A stretch of DNA of 64,000 nt from Aurantibacter_A sp039941195 (GTDB lineage: Bacteria; Bacteroidota; Bacteroidia; Flavobacteriales; Flavobacteriaceae): NCBI RefSeq assembly GCF_039941195.1, contig NZ_JBDVFA010000029.1, positions 7,017 through 71,016 of the forward strand. Direction: 5' to 3'. The notes under the pieces are model-generated. The model saw only the letters and a list, made by a program, of their open reading frames with translations. It did no database searches and was not told the origin of the DNA. How positions within the stretch are numbered: the first letter of the stretch is position 1; each line of letters starts with the position of its first letter. Below, piece after piece: positions 19,066-28,262 of the stretch. Made by a program: the position numbers and the translations under genes.

Positions 19066-19667
19066 AATTTTTTCAAATGTATGTTGAGGTTAATATTCGA
19101 ATGTTGAATATTAATCTGGCTTGCAATGTTATCACTAATTCCTGAATATAAAAATGTAACTTTTTCTTTTCCTTTGTTAGTCCGAGCAATTTTATAGAGT
19201 TGTTTGTTTTTAGCAATATAATAGAAATCTTTATTTAAAAGTTCAGATTTAATCATTGTTGATTTTTCATCTGAATAGTATTGTACAGGTGTAGGTTTTT
19301 GTTCAATTAAGGCGAAAAAATCATGTTTTAGGGTGTTTATTAGTGGTTTTTTGTTCATTTCGGGTAAAATATGATTGATTTTGAAGTTTTTATTTAAAAA
19401 TTCAAAATCGAATAATTTATTGCCCATTTCGGTTGTAAAAACAATTCGGTGGTGTTGGTTGGCCATTTTTTTTACGATGAAAATCCCACTGAAGGATTTA
19501 TTAAACACCTTAATGTCTGATTTATACACATAATCTATGCTAGGGTTTGAGAAGTAGGGGTTTTCTAATTGAAAGTTATGTGTGCTAGTTTCTTTAAAAT
19601 TGTGTTGTTTTGGATACGAAGCACAGCTAGCTGTGAGTAAAAATAGACTAATGAGCAAAAACCGCAT
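19062..19667 (-). CDS. Outer-membrane lipoprotein, possible LolB-like partner
   Basis: The Met at 19667 is preferred because it opens a lipoprotein signal, MRFLLISLFLLTASC; the longer frame to 19721 adds hydrophilic residues before it. The mature part of about 185 residues is beta-rich (DYVYKSDIKVFNKSFSGIFIVKK). It follows a LolA-like gene and overlaps it by 20 nt, which suggests the pair receives and inserts a lipid-like cargo at the outer membrane, as LolA and LolB do. Sequence similarity to LolB is not obvious, so the role is inferred from context. Confidence 0.68.
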   Translation of the reverse strand: MRFLLISLFLLTASCASYPKQHNFKETSTHNFQLENPYFSNPSIDYVYKSDIKVFNKSFSGIFIVKKMANQHHRIVFTTEMGNKLFDFEFLNKNFKINHILPEMNKKPLINTLKHDFFALIEQKPTPVQYYSDEKSTMIKSELLNKDFYYIAKNKQLYKIARTNKGKEKVTFLYSGISDNIASQINIQHSNINLNIHLKKL

Positions 19668-20310
19668 CAGGTATATTTTGATTGGTAATTCTATTCGAGA
19701 ATTGTATGAGTGTATAGTCATTTGAGGGTTCTATCATTTTAACCGCACTCACTTCAGCATTGTGATTAAAGTTAATATGAAATTCTTTTATATACTTAGC
19801 AAATTTTTCATCTTTTGGAGAAAAATATACAACACTTCCTTTTTCGTTTTTATAATAGTTGATATTAAATTCTTCGGTGGTAAACATATTACCTGTAATA
19901 CTCGAACTTATTAATTTGTTCAATTGTTTAAATAGCTTGTTAGAGCCAATATCTATATTGTTTTTCTCACCTTCGTTGTTAATATATAGCATATCATTTT
20001 TAAACAACACAGAATATTGAAACGGTTTGTTATAAGCCCATTTAACCATGTCAGGACTTTTAAAAGATAATTTACCGCTCGATTCTATATCGTTGGATAG
20101 AAAGTCGAGATGTTTGTATTGAACAAAATTTGCGGATATGGTATTCGTGGTTTCGGCTAACGATTTAACTTTTTCTTGTAAAGCAATGGATTCAGAAGTG
20201 CTCATTTTGGTTTGAGCTATGATATTTCCGAATGCGAAAAATAATAGTAGAAAACTATATGTAAATAGCCTTCTTAAAGTTTTGTTCAAGCGCAAAAACC
20301 ATTTATTCAT
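19648..20310 (-). CDS. LolA-like periplasmic lipid carrier
   Basis: 220 residues. After a signal sequence ending near NIIAQ, the body fits the LolA-like beta-barrel family: TISANFVQYKHL, SGKLSFKSPDMVKWAY and FKNDMLYINNEG. LolA-like proteins move lipidated or hydrophobic cargo across the periplasm. In aryl polyene clusters such a gene is standard and probably carries the pigment or its lipid anchor to the outer membrane. It overlaps the deacetylase gene by 8 nt and the lipoprotein gene by 20 nt. Confidence 0.82.
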   Translation of the reverse strand: MNKWFLRLNKTLRRLFTYSFLLLFFAFGNIIAQTKMSTSESIALQEKVKSLAETTNTISANFVQYKHLDFLSNDIESSGKLSFKSPDMVKWAYNKPFQYSVLFKNDMLYINNEGEKNNIDIGSNKLFKQLNKLISSSITGNMFTTEEFNINYYKNEKGSVVYFSPKDEKFAKYIKEFHINFNHNAEVSAVKMIEPSNDYTLIQFSNRITNQNIPDAVFAH

Positions 20311-21079
20311 AAGCTTTGATATTCAAAAGTTGTTCCACAGGAACCGACTTAAGATTATTTACTTGCAAAAATAACAATAACCGTTCCAACACGGCTATAG
20401 TCTTGTTTGAAGTGTCATGCAACAGAATAATATCACCTTTTGAAACTTTTGCGGTAATACGTTTTAGGATAGCATCTTCGTTTCTTTTGGTTGTGTCTAA
20501 TGAACGTACAGACCACCCAATAGAACTTACCTTTAGATTTGCCACGGCCTCTTGTATACTAGGATTAGTAACCCCAAAAGCTGGCCGATATAAAAGCATT
20601 TTATAACCTGTTATTTTTTCTATAATTGCTTTAGTGGTATTTAATTCGGACATAACTTTATTAGTACGAAAAAAACCAAAATCATTGGTGTGCGAATACG
20701 TGTGGTTACCAATACTATGACCACTTTTTAGAATATCTTGAACAATATTAGGATGATTTTCTGCAAATTTTCCAATTAAGAAAAAAGTTGCTTTTGCATT
20801 GTACTGTTCTAGTAATTCTAAAATTTTCGGGGTAAACTCAGCATTTGGGCCATCATCAAAAGTAAGTGAAACCCTATTCTCAATAATGTCTTTTTTATCA
20901 CTTAAGGAGGTTAAATGATAGTTCCATCGAATAAAAAATGAACCAAAAAGGGTGATTAATAACCATAGAAATAGAATAATAGGGTAGATAAACCATGGGA
21001 TGTCAATCACAAAATTCAATACAATTAAAGCGACTAAAAGCGAAATAACAAAAAAGTTGATGTATTTTCTTTTTAGCAT
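20303..21079 (-). CDS. NodB-type polysaccharide deacetylase, membrane anchored
   Basis: 258 residues. Two hydrophobic segments at the N-terminus are followed by a carbohydrate esterase 4 domain: VSLTFDDGPNAEF (catalytic base and metal Asp), SIGNHTYSH (metal His pair), a RPAFG motif and LLHDTS. The full motif set suggests a working metal-dependent N- or O-deacetylase facing the periplasm. Its role in a pigment cluster is unclear; with the GT2-DUF2062 gene it could edit a sugar on the lipid anchor. Confidence 0.85.
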   Translation of the reverse strand: MLKRKYINFFVISLLVALIVLNFVIDIPWFIYPIILFLWLLITLFGSFFIRWNYHLTSLSDKKDIIENRVSLTFDDGPNAEFTPKILELLEQYNAKATFFLIGKFAENHPNIVQDILKSGHSIGNHTYSHTNDFGFFRTNKVMSELNTTKAIIEKITGYKMLLYRPAFGVTNPSIQEAVANLKVSSIGWSVRSLDTTKRNEDAILKRITAKVSKGDIILLHDTSNKTIAVLERLLLFLQVNNLKSVPVEQLLNIKAYE

Positions 21080-22146
21080 CTTTTTAATAATACAAAGCTT
21101 TGATTTTCACCTCTATATTGATTGTAGAGTAGAATAGTTTCGAGTTTTTTTGGTTGTGCTGTATTTAACTGAACGGCTTTAGGAAGTCTTTGGTTTTTTA
21201 AAATTTTGTTTCCTAACCAAAATCCAAAGGCAGAAGCAGTATCGAATTCTCCGGATAAATGTTTGTAATAGGCTTGCGGCGTATTTTTAAATGTGTTATC
21301 CGATAATAAGGTATAATAGTCATCGTAATCTACATCGCCATTGTTACCCATTATTAGTAAATCAATGTCTTCAACTTCTAAATTATTTTCTGTTATAAAT
21401 TCAAGAACAAGTGTGGTAATCCGATCTTTAGAAATTGAATTGAAAGTCTTAAGTGCTATTAACTCTGAATAAACAGAATTGGTTTTTTTATTAGATAACA
21501 GAAAAAAGTTCGCGCCTTCCGCAAAAACAGCTCCTGAAGTATTTGAATTTAATAAGGAGTTGGAATTTATTGGAGTTTTTTTAATATGGCCAATTAATCG
21601 ATGTGTGTTTTCGTGATGGTCAACTAACTCGTCTACACCACCAACTAAAATATGTTGTGCTTCATTTTCTTCCAGTTGCATTTTTGCATCTAATAAGGAA
21701 GATTCAAATGAAATTGTGGAATGAACATAAGTGAAATTATGCCCCTTGCAACCCATGCCTAATGCTATTTGGCCAGCAACAGTATTGTGAGAAGATTGGA
21801 TAAATCGAGTAGGGGTCAAGTACTGCTCATCGTTGTCAATAATATCTTTTATAAATTTTTCTGAATCTCCAATACAGCCTAGTCCAGTGCCTACAATAAT
21901 AGCATCTACCTCACTTTCTTTAATTTGAGCTTCATTCAGTGCAGTTTTTGCGCTTACTGTACTCATTTTTATGCCTTTCGCCATTCTTCGTGCGGCGGCA
22001 GGTGGAATAAAATCTTTGTAATTTGGTGCTATAACGGTTAGTATTGTAGCTTCATAATTGACAATGTCTTCAAAGAAAGTTGAATTGTCAAGTGTGTTTT
22101 GAGGAGAAACAGAACCAACACTATTGATGTAGACCGATTTTTTCAT
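21073..22146 (-). CDS. Degenerate ketosynthase, chain-length-factor-like
   Basis: The ATG at 22146 overlaps the TGA of the upstream ketosynthase (ATGA), so it is taken as start; the open frame to 22176 is longer. The 357-residue thiolase fold lacks all three ketosynthase residues. The Cys position is Ser146 (HSTISFESS instead of STACSS), the first His region reads IMGNNGD instead of NAHGTA, and the second reads LSGEFD instead of TGHTL. With an intact ketosynthase directly upstream it fits a chain-length factor, the heterodimer partner used in aryl polyene and type II polyketide systems. Confidence 0.85.
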   Translation of the reverse strand: MKKSVYINSVGSVSPQNTLDNSTFFEDIVNYEATILTVIAPNYKDFIPPAAARRMAKGIKMSTVSAKTALNEAQIKESEVDAIIVGTGLGCIGDSEKFIKDIIDNDEQYLTPTRFIQSSHNTVAGQIALGMGCKGHNFTYVHSTISFESSLLDAKMQLEENEAQHILVGGVDELVDHHENTHRLIGHIKKTPINSNSLLNSNTSGAVFAEGANFFLLSNKKTNSVYSELIALKTFNSISKDRITTLVLEFITENNLEVEDIDLLIMGNNGDVDYDDYYTLLSDNTFKNTPQAYYKHLSGEFDTASAFGFWLGNKILKNQRLPKAVQLNTAQPKKLETILLYNQYRGENQSFVLLKRC

Positions 22147-23342
22147 GCTTCTTTTGAAAATATTAAGGTCGAGCAATTTCCGCCAAATCCAAAAGAATTA
22201 GAAAGCACTGTATTCAATTCTTTTTGTTTAAGTTTTAATTCGGGCTGCAATTCGAATTCTTTCATCGGGGTTTGGAAATTCAAATTCGGATAGATAATAT
22301 TGTTTTGTAATGCAAGTACAGAGAATACAGCTTCAATTCCACCAGCTGCAGCTAATGTATGACCTGTAAATGCTTTCGTAGAGCTAAATTCTGGTACCGC
22401 CTTTCCAAAAATACGCAATAATGCCCTGCCTTCAGAGAGGTCATTATTGGGAGTAGCAGTGCCATGAGCATTAATATAGTCGATGGACTCAGGTGGAAGT
22501 CCAGCTACTTTCAAAGCTTTTTCCATAGCTAAGACGGCGCCATCGCCATGCTCAGAAGATGCAGTTTGGTGGTAGGCATCGTTTGCATTACCATATCCTT
22601 TTACATACGCAAGAACTTTTTTGTTGTCTCGTGCTATTATTTTATCGGATTCTAAAACTAAATAACCAGCTGCTTCACCAAGGTTTAAGCCTTTTCTGTC
22701 GTTGTCGAAAGGTGCATTATAGGTGTCAGATTGAATCATTAAAGTTTTAAACCCATTGATGGTAAATTTAGACATTGCATCCGTGCCTCCAACAATCACT
22801 CGATCTAATTGACCAGATTTAATCATTCTTGCTCCAAGCATAATAGCATTGGCGGCAGAAGAACATGCGGTGCTAATGGTGGTTACGAAACTCTCTTCTA
22901 TGTTTAGATATTCAGCTATCTTTTTTGTGGAATCACCTGCACTAAGTCCGGTAATATGATTCCAATGAGAATCATTCTCAAAATAGTCGTAGAAATACTG
23001 TTCTGTTTTATCCATGCCACCAACTGTAGTTCCAGAAATTAATCCTGTCGCACAAGCATTAATATCGGATATTCCAGCATTGGCAACTGCTTCTTGAGCT
23101 GCTATAATACCTATCATTGGTGTGCGCGAATACGCATTAGAATCAAGATTTAATATTTTCTCGAGCTCGTCATTTTGAGTAGCTATTTCACCCACCATAA
23201 TGTCGTTCTTATGAACAGTGTTAATCTGGGAAATTTTTGAGATACCTATTTTGCCTGAAATCAGGGATGCATAATTTTCAGCTACATTGTTTCCAATAGC
23301 TGAAATTATACCAATTCCCGTGATGGCGACTCCTTGACTCAT
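22143..23342 (-). CDS. FabF-like ketosynthase, CLF partner
   Basis: 399 residues with the full Cys-His-His set: Cys160 in TTISTACSSAAN, His293 in INAHGTATPNN and His328 in AFTGHTLAAAGG. It condenses malonyl-ACP with the growing acyl-ACP. Coupled by an ATGA overlap to the degenerate ketosynthase, it probably forms the elongating heterodimer of the polyene chain. A 106-nt gap separates it from the ACP gene upstream, one of the longer gaps in the operon, where an internal promoter could lie. Confidence 0.88.
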   Translation of the reverse strand: MSQGVAITGIGIISAIGNNVAENYASLISGKIGISKISQINTVHKNDIMVGEIATQNDELEKILNLDSNAYSRTPMIGIIAAQEAVANAGISDINACATGLISGTTVGGMDKTEQYFYDYFENDSHWNHITGLSAGDSTKKIAEYLNIEESFVTTISTACSSAANAIMLGARMIKSGQLDRVIVGGTDAMSKFTINGFKTLMIQSDTYNAPFDNDRKGLNLGEAAGYLVLESDKIIARDNKKVLAYVKGYGNANDAYHQTASSEHGDGAVLAMEKALKVAGLPPESIDYINAHGTATPNNDLSEGRALLRIFGKAVPEFSSTKAFTGHTLAAAGGIEAVFSVLALQNNIIYPNLNFQTPMKEFELQPELKLKQKELNTVLSNSFGFGGNCSTLIFSKEA

Positions 23343-23448
23343 TGTCTGTTTGAAGTAAATGAAACGAGTTCAATGTAAAAATACAAATATCCCAATTTAA
23401 TTGTGGAGATATTTTTAATACGGTTTATTTGAATTATGGGGCTGGCGA

Positions 23449-23703
23449 TTAGCTTTTGTTCGCTTCAATATAGGCAGCCATTGTGTCTATCGATTCGAAA
23501 ATCTTACGACCTTCCTTAGGGTCTGCTAATTTAATTCCGTAATCTTTATCAAGCATTACGATAAGTTCTAAAGCGTCAATAGAGTCAAGCCCTAAACCTT
23601 CACCAAAAAGTGGTTCGGTATCTGAAATTTCTGCTACAGAAAGGTCTTCAAGGTTTAATTGCTCTATTATTTTTTCTTTCAATTCTAATTTCAATGCGCT
23701 CAT
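23449..23703 (-). CDS. Acyl carrier protein (1)
   Basis: 84 residues, acidic, with the phosphopantetheine site Ser41 in GLGLDSIDALEL. It carries acyl intermediates in the cluster. Five nucleotides separate it from the ketosynthase-like gene upstream. Which of the two cluster ACPs serves the polyene and which the resorcinol branch cannot be told; the neighbours (ketosynthase, CLF, ketosynthase-like protein) favour the polyene branch. Confidence 0.9.
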   Translation of the reverse strand: MSALKLELKEKIIEQLNLEDLSVAEISDTEPLFGEGLGLDSIDALELIVMLDKDYGIKLADPKEGRKIFESIDTMAAYIEANKS

Positions 23704-23708
23704 TGGGT

Positions 23709-24296
23709 CTAATATAATCTAGTTATTTCGCTAATCGAATGCACAAAAGTACCGCTATTGGCAACAATGTACAAGAATGCATCATATTTTCCATTATCAA
23801 AGTCTACCCAACCACAAAGTGCTTTTTGAGCTTTTTTTTCTTTAATGAGGTTTTCGCTATAGTCAAATAACAAGTTTGGATTGAATTTGTCAAAAACGAA
23901 AAATGCATTTTCCGAAAATAATTGATGACGAATACTTATTTCACCTAAGCAAATGTTTGGTAAAGTGTATACAAATACAGCGGGACTCGCAAAGCCATTT
24001 TCAATGGCATTTTGATGTTTTCTATCGGTGTCTATACTGGAAGCTCGGTTTGATAGAATTAATGCAATATCTTTTTCAGATTCTTTTTTTAATAAGACTT
24101 CAGCGCCTATGAATGACAATTTGCTTAGGTTGTCCATCTTAAAAAATTTAGAATGGTCAATTTCTAAAAATTTGTAGGCGGCTTTTATAAATTCCTTAAA
24201 ATTTTCTGATTCCGTATTGAAAATAGATTTACCGTTTAATAGTATTTCACTATTTCGGATATGACAATAGGCTTGTATGTGTAGGTTTTTATTCAG
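23709..24296 (-). CDS. Truncated ketosynthase-like protein with probable CTG start
   Basis: An ATG-based call would start at 24137 (142 residues), but the frame continues 53 codons upstream with protein-like sequence (HIQAYCHIRNSEILLNGKSI, then FKEFIKAAYKF and HSKFFK running into MDNLSKLSF). No ATG, GTG or TTG occurs in that stretch. The best start is CTG at 24296, three bases beyond the methyltransferase stop, giving 195 residues. The family resembles the N-terminal part of ketosynthases (IALILSNRASSIDTD, PNICLGEISIRH) without Cys-His-His, as found beside aryl polyene ketosynthases. The role is probably structural or as a partner; it is unproven. Confidence 0.75.
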   Translation of the reverse strand: MNKNLHIQAYCHIRNSEILLNGKSIFNTESENFKEFIKAAYKFLEIDHSKFFKMDNLSKLSFIGAEVLLKKESEKDIALILSNRASSIDTDRKHQNAIENGFASPAVFVYTLPNICLGEISIRHQLFSENAFFVFDKFNPNLLFDYSENLIKEKKAQKALCGWVDFDNGKYDAFLYIVANSGTFVHSISEITRLY

Positions 24297-24298
24297 AT

Positions 24299-25354
24299 TT
24301 ATTTCTTTTTACAAATAAACATGGTATGGTATTCACCTAAACTGATATCTTCTTTTATAGATAAGCCTGCTTGATCAGCCAATTCGATAAGCTCAGTTGC
24401 TTTATACATTTTACTATTACCATTGGCTAAAGCAGTAAAGTATAATGAAGTGGCTTCTAAAATAAATTTAGCATTGTCAAATTTCTGACGATCCGTATAT
24501 GTTTCTATAATTATTAATTCGGTTTCGTCATTCATAGCGTTAACACTGGTGCTCAGTATTTTTAGAATTTCGTCTTTTGAGAAGCAATCCAAAAATTGGC
24601 TCATCCATATTATATCTGCTCCTTCTTGAATGGTTGGGTTTTCAGAAAGCCAATCAATTTCTTGCCCAGAAACTCTATTTCCGTGACCTTTAGCAGTAGC
24701 ATTAGCCAAGCCCTTTTTTAATTGACCCGGAAGATCATAGATTTTTACTTGAATATCCGAATTAAACTCGCAACATTGTATGGCAAATTTTCCCGTATTA
24801 CCACCAATATCAAAAATGGTTTGAGGATTGCTTTTAAAAATAATATTTAGAGCATCAACAAAGACTTCATCGGAATAGAAGTGGTCAAAGTCAAACCAAG
24901 ATTTCTGTACATGTGGTGGCAATTGCGAAAGACCTTCATAAATAGTGTTCCAATCACCTAGTTCTTTTAGCCCCTTAGGTTTGCCTGAAGTAATGGTGTC
25001 TTCTAGATGAAAAAGTCCTTGATAGCAAACATCTTGTGTGAAGTTGAGATTAACTTCAGTCATTTTGTGGTAATTTAAGAAGTAACCAATTTTTGATAGT
25101 TCGTACTTGTTTTCTTCATTTTTGGTTACGATGTCTGAACTCTCAGCTATTTCTAAAAGCACACCTAGTCCGTATTCGCTGATGGGTAAAGCTTTACAAA
25201 TTTCAATTTGAGATACCGGGCGTTTAGCTTCGAAAATATAATCGAAAACTCCTAAATTTTTAAGTGTAACCGAAGTTTGGAAAACAAATGGGGCGAATGC
25301 TATCTTTTGTGCTTCTTGCAAGGCATCTACCGCCCTGATGGTTTTTTTTGACAT
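24299..25354 (-). CDS. SAM-dependent methyltransferase (O-methyltransferase fold)
   Basis: 351 residues. Residues about 10-100 form a winged-helix dimerisation domain as in plant-type O-methyltransferases, and the catalytic domain has the SAM loop IFDIGGNTGKFA, an acidic residue in VKIYDLPGQL, and IIWMSQFLDCF. In aryl polyenes and flexirubins the aromatic ring is often methylated, so this enzyme may methylate the aryl head group. It follows a 71-nt gap after the ketosynthase gene. Whether it acts on oxygen or carbon is not readable. Confidence 0.83.
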   Translation of the reverse strand: MSKKTIRAVDALQEAQKIAFAPFVFQTSVTLKNLGVFDYIFEAKRPVSQIEICKALPISEYGLGVLLEIAESSDIVTKNEENKYELSKIGYFLNYHKMTEVNLNFTQDVCYQGLFHLEDTITSGKPKGLKELGDWNTIYEGLSQLPPHVQKSWFDFDHFYSDEVFVDALNIIFKSNPQTIFDIGGNTGKFAIQCCEFNSDIQVKIYDLPGQLKKGLANATAKGHGNRVSGQEIDWLSENPTIQEGADIIWMSQFLDCFSKDEILKILSTSVNAMNDETELIIIETYTDRQKFDNAKFILEATSLYFTALANGNSKMYKATELIELADQAGLSIKEDISLGEYHTMFICKKK

Positions 25355-25425
25355 ATGATGTTTAGGTTATACCGAACTAAGGTCGCAAATTTAATGAATT
25401 CAATAATTACAAGTTTATAAAGCCC

Positions 25426-26574
25426 TTATGGATTAACTTTTTCAAAAATCACCGCAGTATTGCAGCCGCCAAAACCAGAAGCTGTTTTTAAAAAAGTGTT
25501 TAGTTTTTGCGACATGGTTTTCGTAATAATATTTAGTGGTTTTGACACTCCTAACTCCTGAAAACCTAGTGAGCAGAATAAAGTGTTTTGGTGTAAAGAA
25601 TGCATGCCTATAATGGTTTCCAATAATCCTGATGCACCTAATGTGTGACCAAAATATCCCTTTAAACTATTTAATGGCGTGTTTTGTAATCCAGCACGAT
25701 TAAATGCAATAGCTTCCATTTCATCATTAAAAATAGTGGCGGTGCCATGAGCTGAGATGTAATCAATTTTTGATGCCGCTATGTTGGCTTGATTTAAAGC
25801 AGCGTTGATACTTCTGTATAAACCTTCTCCAGTTCTAGATGGACCCGAGATATGATTTGCGTCGTTACAGGAGGCTTCACCAATTATTTTAACAGCTTCT
25901 TTATTAAGTTTTGTTTTGTCGCTAGTAACCAAAATGCTTGCACCTATTTCTCCAATATTAATACCAGATCTTGTTTTACAATAAGGGCGACAGGGTGCTG
26001 TGCTTAAAGCTTGAAACGATTGAAAACCGGTTAAAATAAATTCGGTTACCAAATCACCAGCAGCAATAAATACATGGTCATAGGTTCCTTGGTTTATAAA
26101 ACTTTTGGCCATAGCAGTAGCTAACACTCCAGAAACACAGGCATTGGAGAGAATAACAGCTTCGTTTTTAAAATCGAAAAATTTCACTATTTTTTTCCCC
26201 AATGTAGCTAAGTAAGCTCTATCATCTTTGAATTCACTATTCGCTTCGAGAACATCAATATTACCTTTGGTTGTTGAAATTATAAGACCTACACGGTTAT
26301 TTAGCTCAATCTTTGAATTGCTAATAGTATTTGCAAGTGAAGTAATTAGGATTTTTTCAAGCGGAGTATATGCCTCTTTTGGGTTTAATTTTTGAAACTT
26401 TTTGTTTAATGTCTTTCTATTTATTTGTGAGGAATAAAAAGGGTGTGGAAGTATGTTTGGATCATCAATCAATTTTAGACTTGAAATCTCTTGACTAATC
26501 TGTGTTATAGCAGAGTGGCTATCGAAACCATAAGACGATATAATGGTGTTATATGATAAGTATACTTCACGCAT
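25426..26574 (-). CDS. FabF-like ketosynthase (2)
   Basis: The Met at 26574 is chosen; it overlaps the end of the thioesterase gene by 8 nt (ATGCGTGA), and the longer frame from 26586 adds four residues. The 382-residue protein keeps Cys146 (LSNACVSGV), His276 (ISAHGTATIF) and His310 (GYFGHTLGAS). It is therefore an active condensing enzyme, probably for initiation or one stage of chain growth. It is more divergent from FabF than the ketosynthase at 22143. Confidence 0.85.
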   Translation of the reverse strand: MREVYLSYNTIISSYGFDSHSAITQISQEISSLKLIDDPNILPHPFYSSQINRKTLNKKFQKLNPKEAYTPLEKILITSLANTISNSKIELNNRVGLIISTTKGNIDVLEANSEFKDDRAYLATLGKKIVKFFDFKNEAVILSNACVSGVLATAMAKSFINQGTYDHVFIAAGDLVTEFILTGFQSFQALSTAPCRPYCKTRSGINIGEIGASILVTSDKTKLNKEAVKIIGEASCNDANHISGPSRTGEGLYRSINAALNQANIAASKIDYISAHGTATIFNDEMEAIAFNRAGLQNTPLNSLKGYFGHTLGASGLLETIIGMHSLHQNTLFCSLGFQELGVSKPLNIITKTMSQKLNTFLKTASGFGGCNTAVIFEKVNP

Positions 26575-27004
26575 CAACCAAGCCAACTTTTTGTTTCCAT
26601 TCCATAAAAAAGTCAGGAATAATCAATGATAAATCTCCGTCTAATTCCACAAAAACCTGCACCGTTTCACCAGTACAAACTATTTGTTCTTCTGGATTCA
26701 TAATCTCATATTTAAAAATCATTTTAGCTGCAGCAGAATCAATGTATGTAGTTTTAATTTTGGCAACATCTCCATAACGCAAGGGTAATTTGTGTTCACA
26801 AGAAGATTTCACAATTGGAGTGCTAAAATTATGTGCTTTCTGATCCAGGTATGAGATGCCATGGTGTCGACCAAAAGCTTCTCTTCCATCTTCAAAATAT
26901 TGAATATAGTTTCCATGCCATACAATGCCCAATGGGTCACATTCTGTAAAACGAACACGAACATCACTAATAAAACTAATTTCTTTTCTCACTTTAGACG
27001 GCAT
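26567..27004 (-). CDS. 4-hydroxybenzoyl-CoA thioesterase-family hotdog protein
   Basis: 145 residues, hotdog fold, with the catalytic Asp in FTECDPLGIVWHGNYIQYF. Family members cleave acyl-CoA or acyl-ACP thioesters. Here it may release the finished polyene acid or clear misloaded ACP. Its start overlaps the ABC permease stop by 11 nt (ATGCCGTCTAA). Confidence 0.87.
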   Translation of the reverse strand: MPSKVRKEISFISDVRVRFTECDPLGIVWHGNYIQYFEDGREAFGRHHGISYLDQKAHNFSTPIVKSSCEHKLPLRYGDVAKIKTTYIDSAAAKMIFKYEIMNPEEQIVCTGETVQVFVELDGDLSLIIPDFFMEWKQKVGLVDA

Positions 27005-28262
27005 TCTTTCTCTTGTAATAAATAATAGCGATAAATGTAGTTGCGATAAAGAATAGGGTTAATAGGCCTATTTCAGGTAAAATTTCGATAAATCCTACAT
27101 TTCTCAAAAATACATCATAAAAGGCATTCAGTCCCCAATTCATGGGTGATAGATTTGAAAGTGTTTGCATTAATTGAGGCATTGCAAATACGGGTACCCA
27201 TACGCCACCAATGGCAGCTAATATAACAACGAATGTTGCTCCAAAAGGTGCTGATTGTTCTTGGCTTTTTGCAATAGTTCCTAAAAGTAATCCTAAACCA
27301 ACAGCAGCTAATCCAGCAAACAGGGCTACTACAAACAGTAATGGTAAGCGTCCGGATATATTAAGTTGCGGTAAGTCAATTAATGGAAATAAGAAAATAC
27401 CAACTACTAACATTAATGCAAATTGAATTAATGAAACTAAGAGAAAAACTATTGCCTTACCACCTAAAACGGTAGCATAAGAAACTGGATGAGTACGTAG
27501 ACGAACAAATGTTCCTTGGTTTTTTTCTTTTACCATGTTGATTGATAGTGGAAGAATAATAAAAAATATTGCGAACAACGACCATGCGGGTATATTGTGT
27601 TGCGTAGAATTTGGTATCATCGCCTCCTTGCCAGAATTCGGTATTATCTCTTTAAAGATTATAAAACTTTCAGTGTCAAAAATTTCTTCATTGGAATCCT
27701 CTGAGATTTCTTCTTGAAAAGCTTTATATATTGATTTAGTTTCAATTTTTGAAACCATTTGATTGATGCCACTTTTAATGGCGTTTCTAAAAGAAAATTG
27801 TGTAGCAGGGTCAAAAAACAATTTAACTTCTTTGGGTTCTATTTGTATTGTTCCGGGTAAATCTTCACTTTCATCAACTCCAAATTTTGCCAAAATACCA
27901 TCTACATTTTCAGCAATTTTTAGGTTTAGATCGTTAGAAAGGTTTTCGGGTAAAATAATTGCTAATTGATATTTTCCATTTTGAATTAATTTTTGAGCTT
28001 CATTTTCGTTTGATTGTTCAATAATGTTAAACATGTCCGATGTTCTCAAATTGTCATGAATGGTTTGAGAGACTTCACCCTTATCTTTATCTACTAAAAG
28101 AATGTCAATTTTATTCTGCTTAATTGTTTTAAAGGAGCCGTCTTGTACAGTTGTAATAACAATGACTAATAGTAAAGGCATTAAAAATAGTACTGCCAAA
28201 CCACCGATATCACGGGTTAGCAATAATAATTCTTTATATGCACTTGCTAAAAGTTTAGGCAT
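26994..28262 (-). CDS. ABC-2 type transporter permease
   Basis: 422 residues: one N-terminal helix, a periplasmic domain of about 200 residues, then five to six C-terminal helices with the ABC-2 features MVKEKNQGTFVRLR and GTIAKSQEQSAPFG. It pairs with the ATPase encoded immediately upstream (8-nt overlap). It probably exports the pigment, a precursor or its lipid anchor from the cytoplasm. Confidence 0.87.
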   Translation of the reverse strand: MPKLLASAYKELLLLTRDIGGLAVLFLMPLLLVIVITTVQDGSFKTIKQNKIDILLVDKDKGEVSQTIHDNLRTSDMFNIIEQSNENEAQKLIQNGKYQLAIILPENLSNDLNLKIAENVDGILAKFGVDESEDLPGTIQIEPKEVKLFFDPATQFSFRNAIKSGINQMVSKIETKSIYKAFQEEISEDSNEEIFDTESFIIFKEIIPNSGKEAMIPNSTQHNIPAWSLFAIFFIILPLSINMVKEKNQGTFVRLRTHPVSYATVLGGKAIVFLLVSLIQFALMLVVGIFLFPLIDLPQLNISGRLPLLFVVALFAGLAAVGLGLLLGTIAKSQEQSAPFGATFVVILAAIGGVWVPVFAMPQLMQTLSNLSPMNWGLNAFYDVFLRNVGFIEILPEIGLLTLFFIATTFIAIIYYKRKNAV

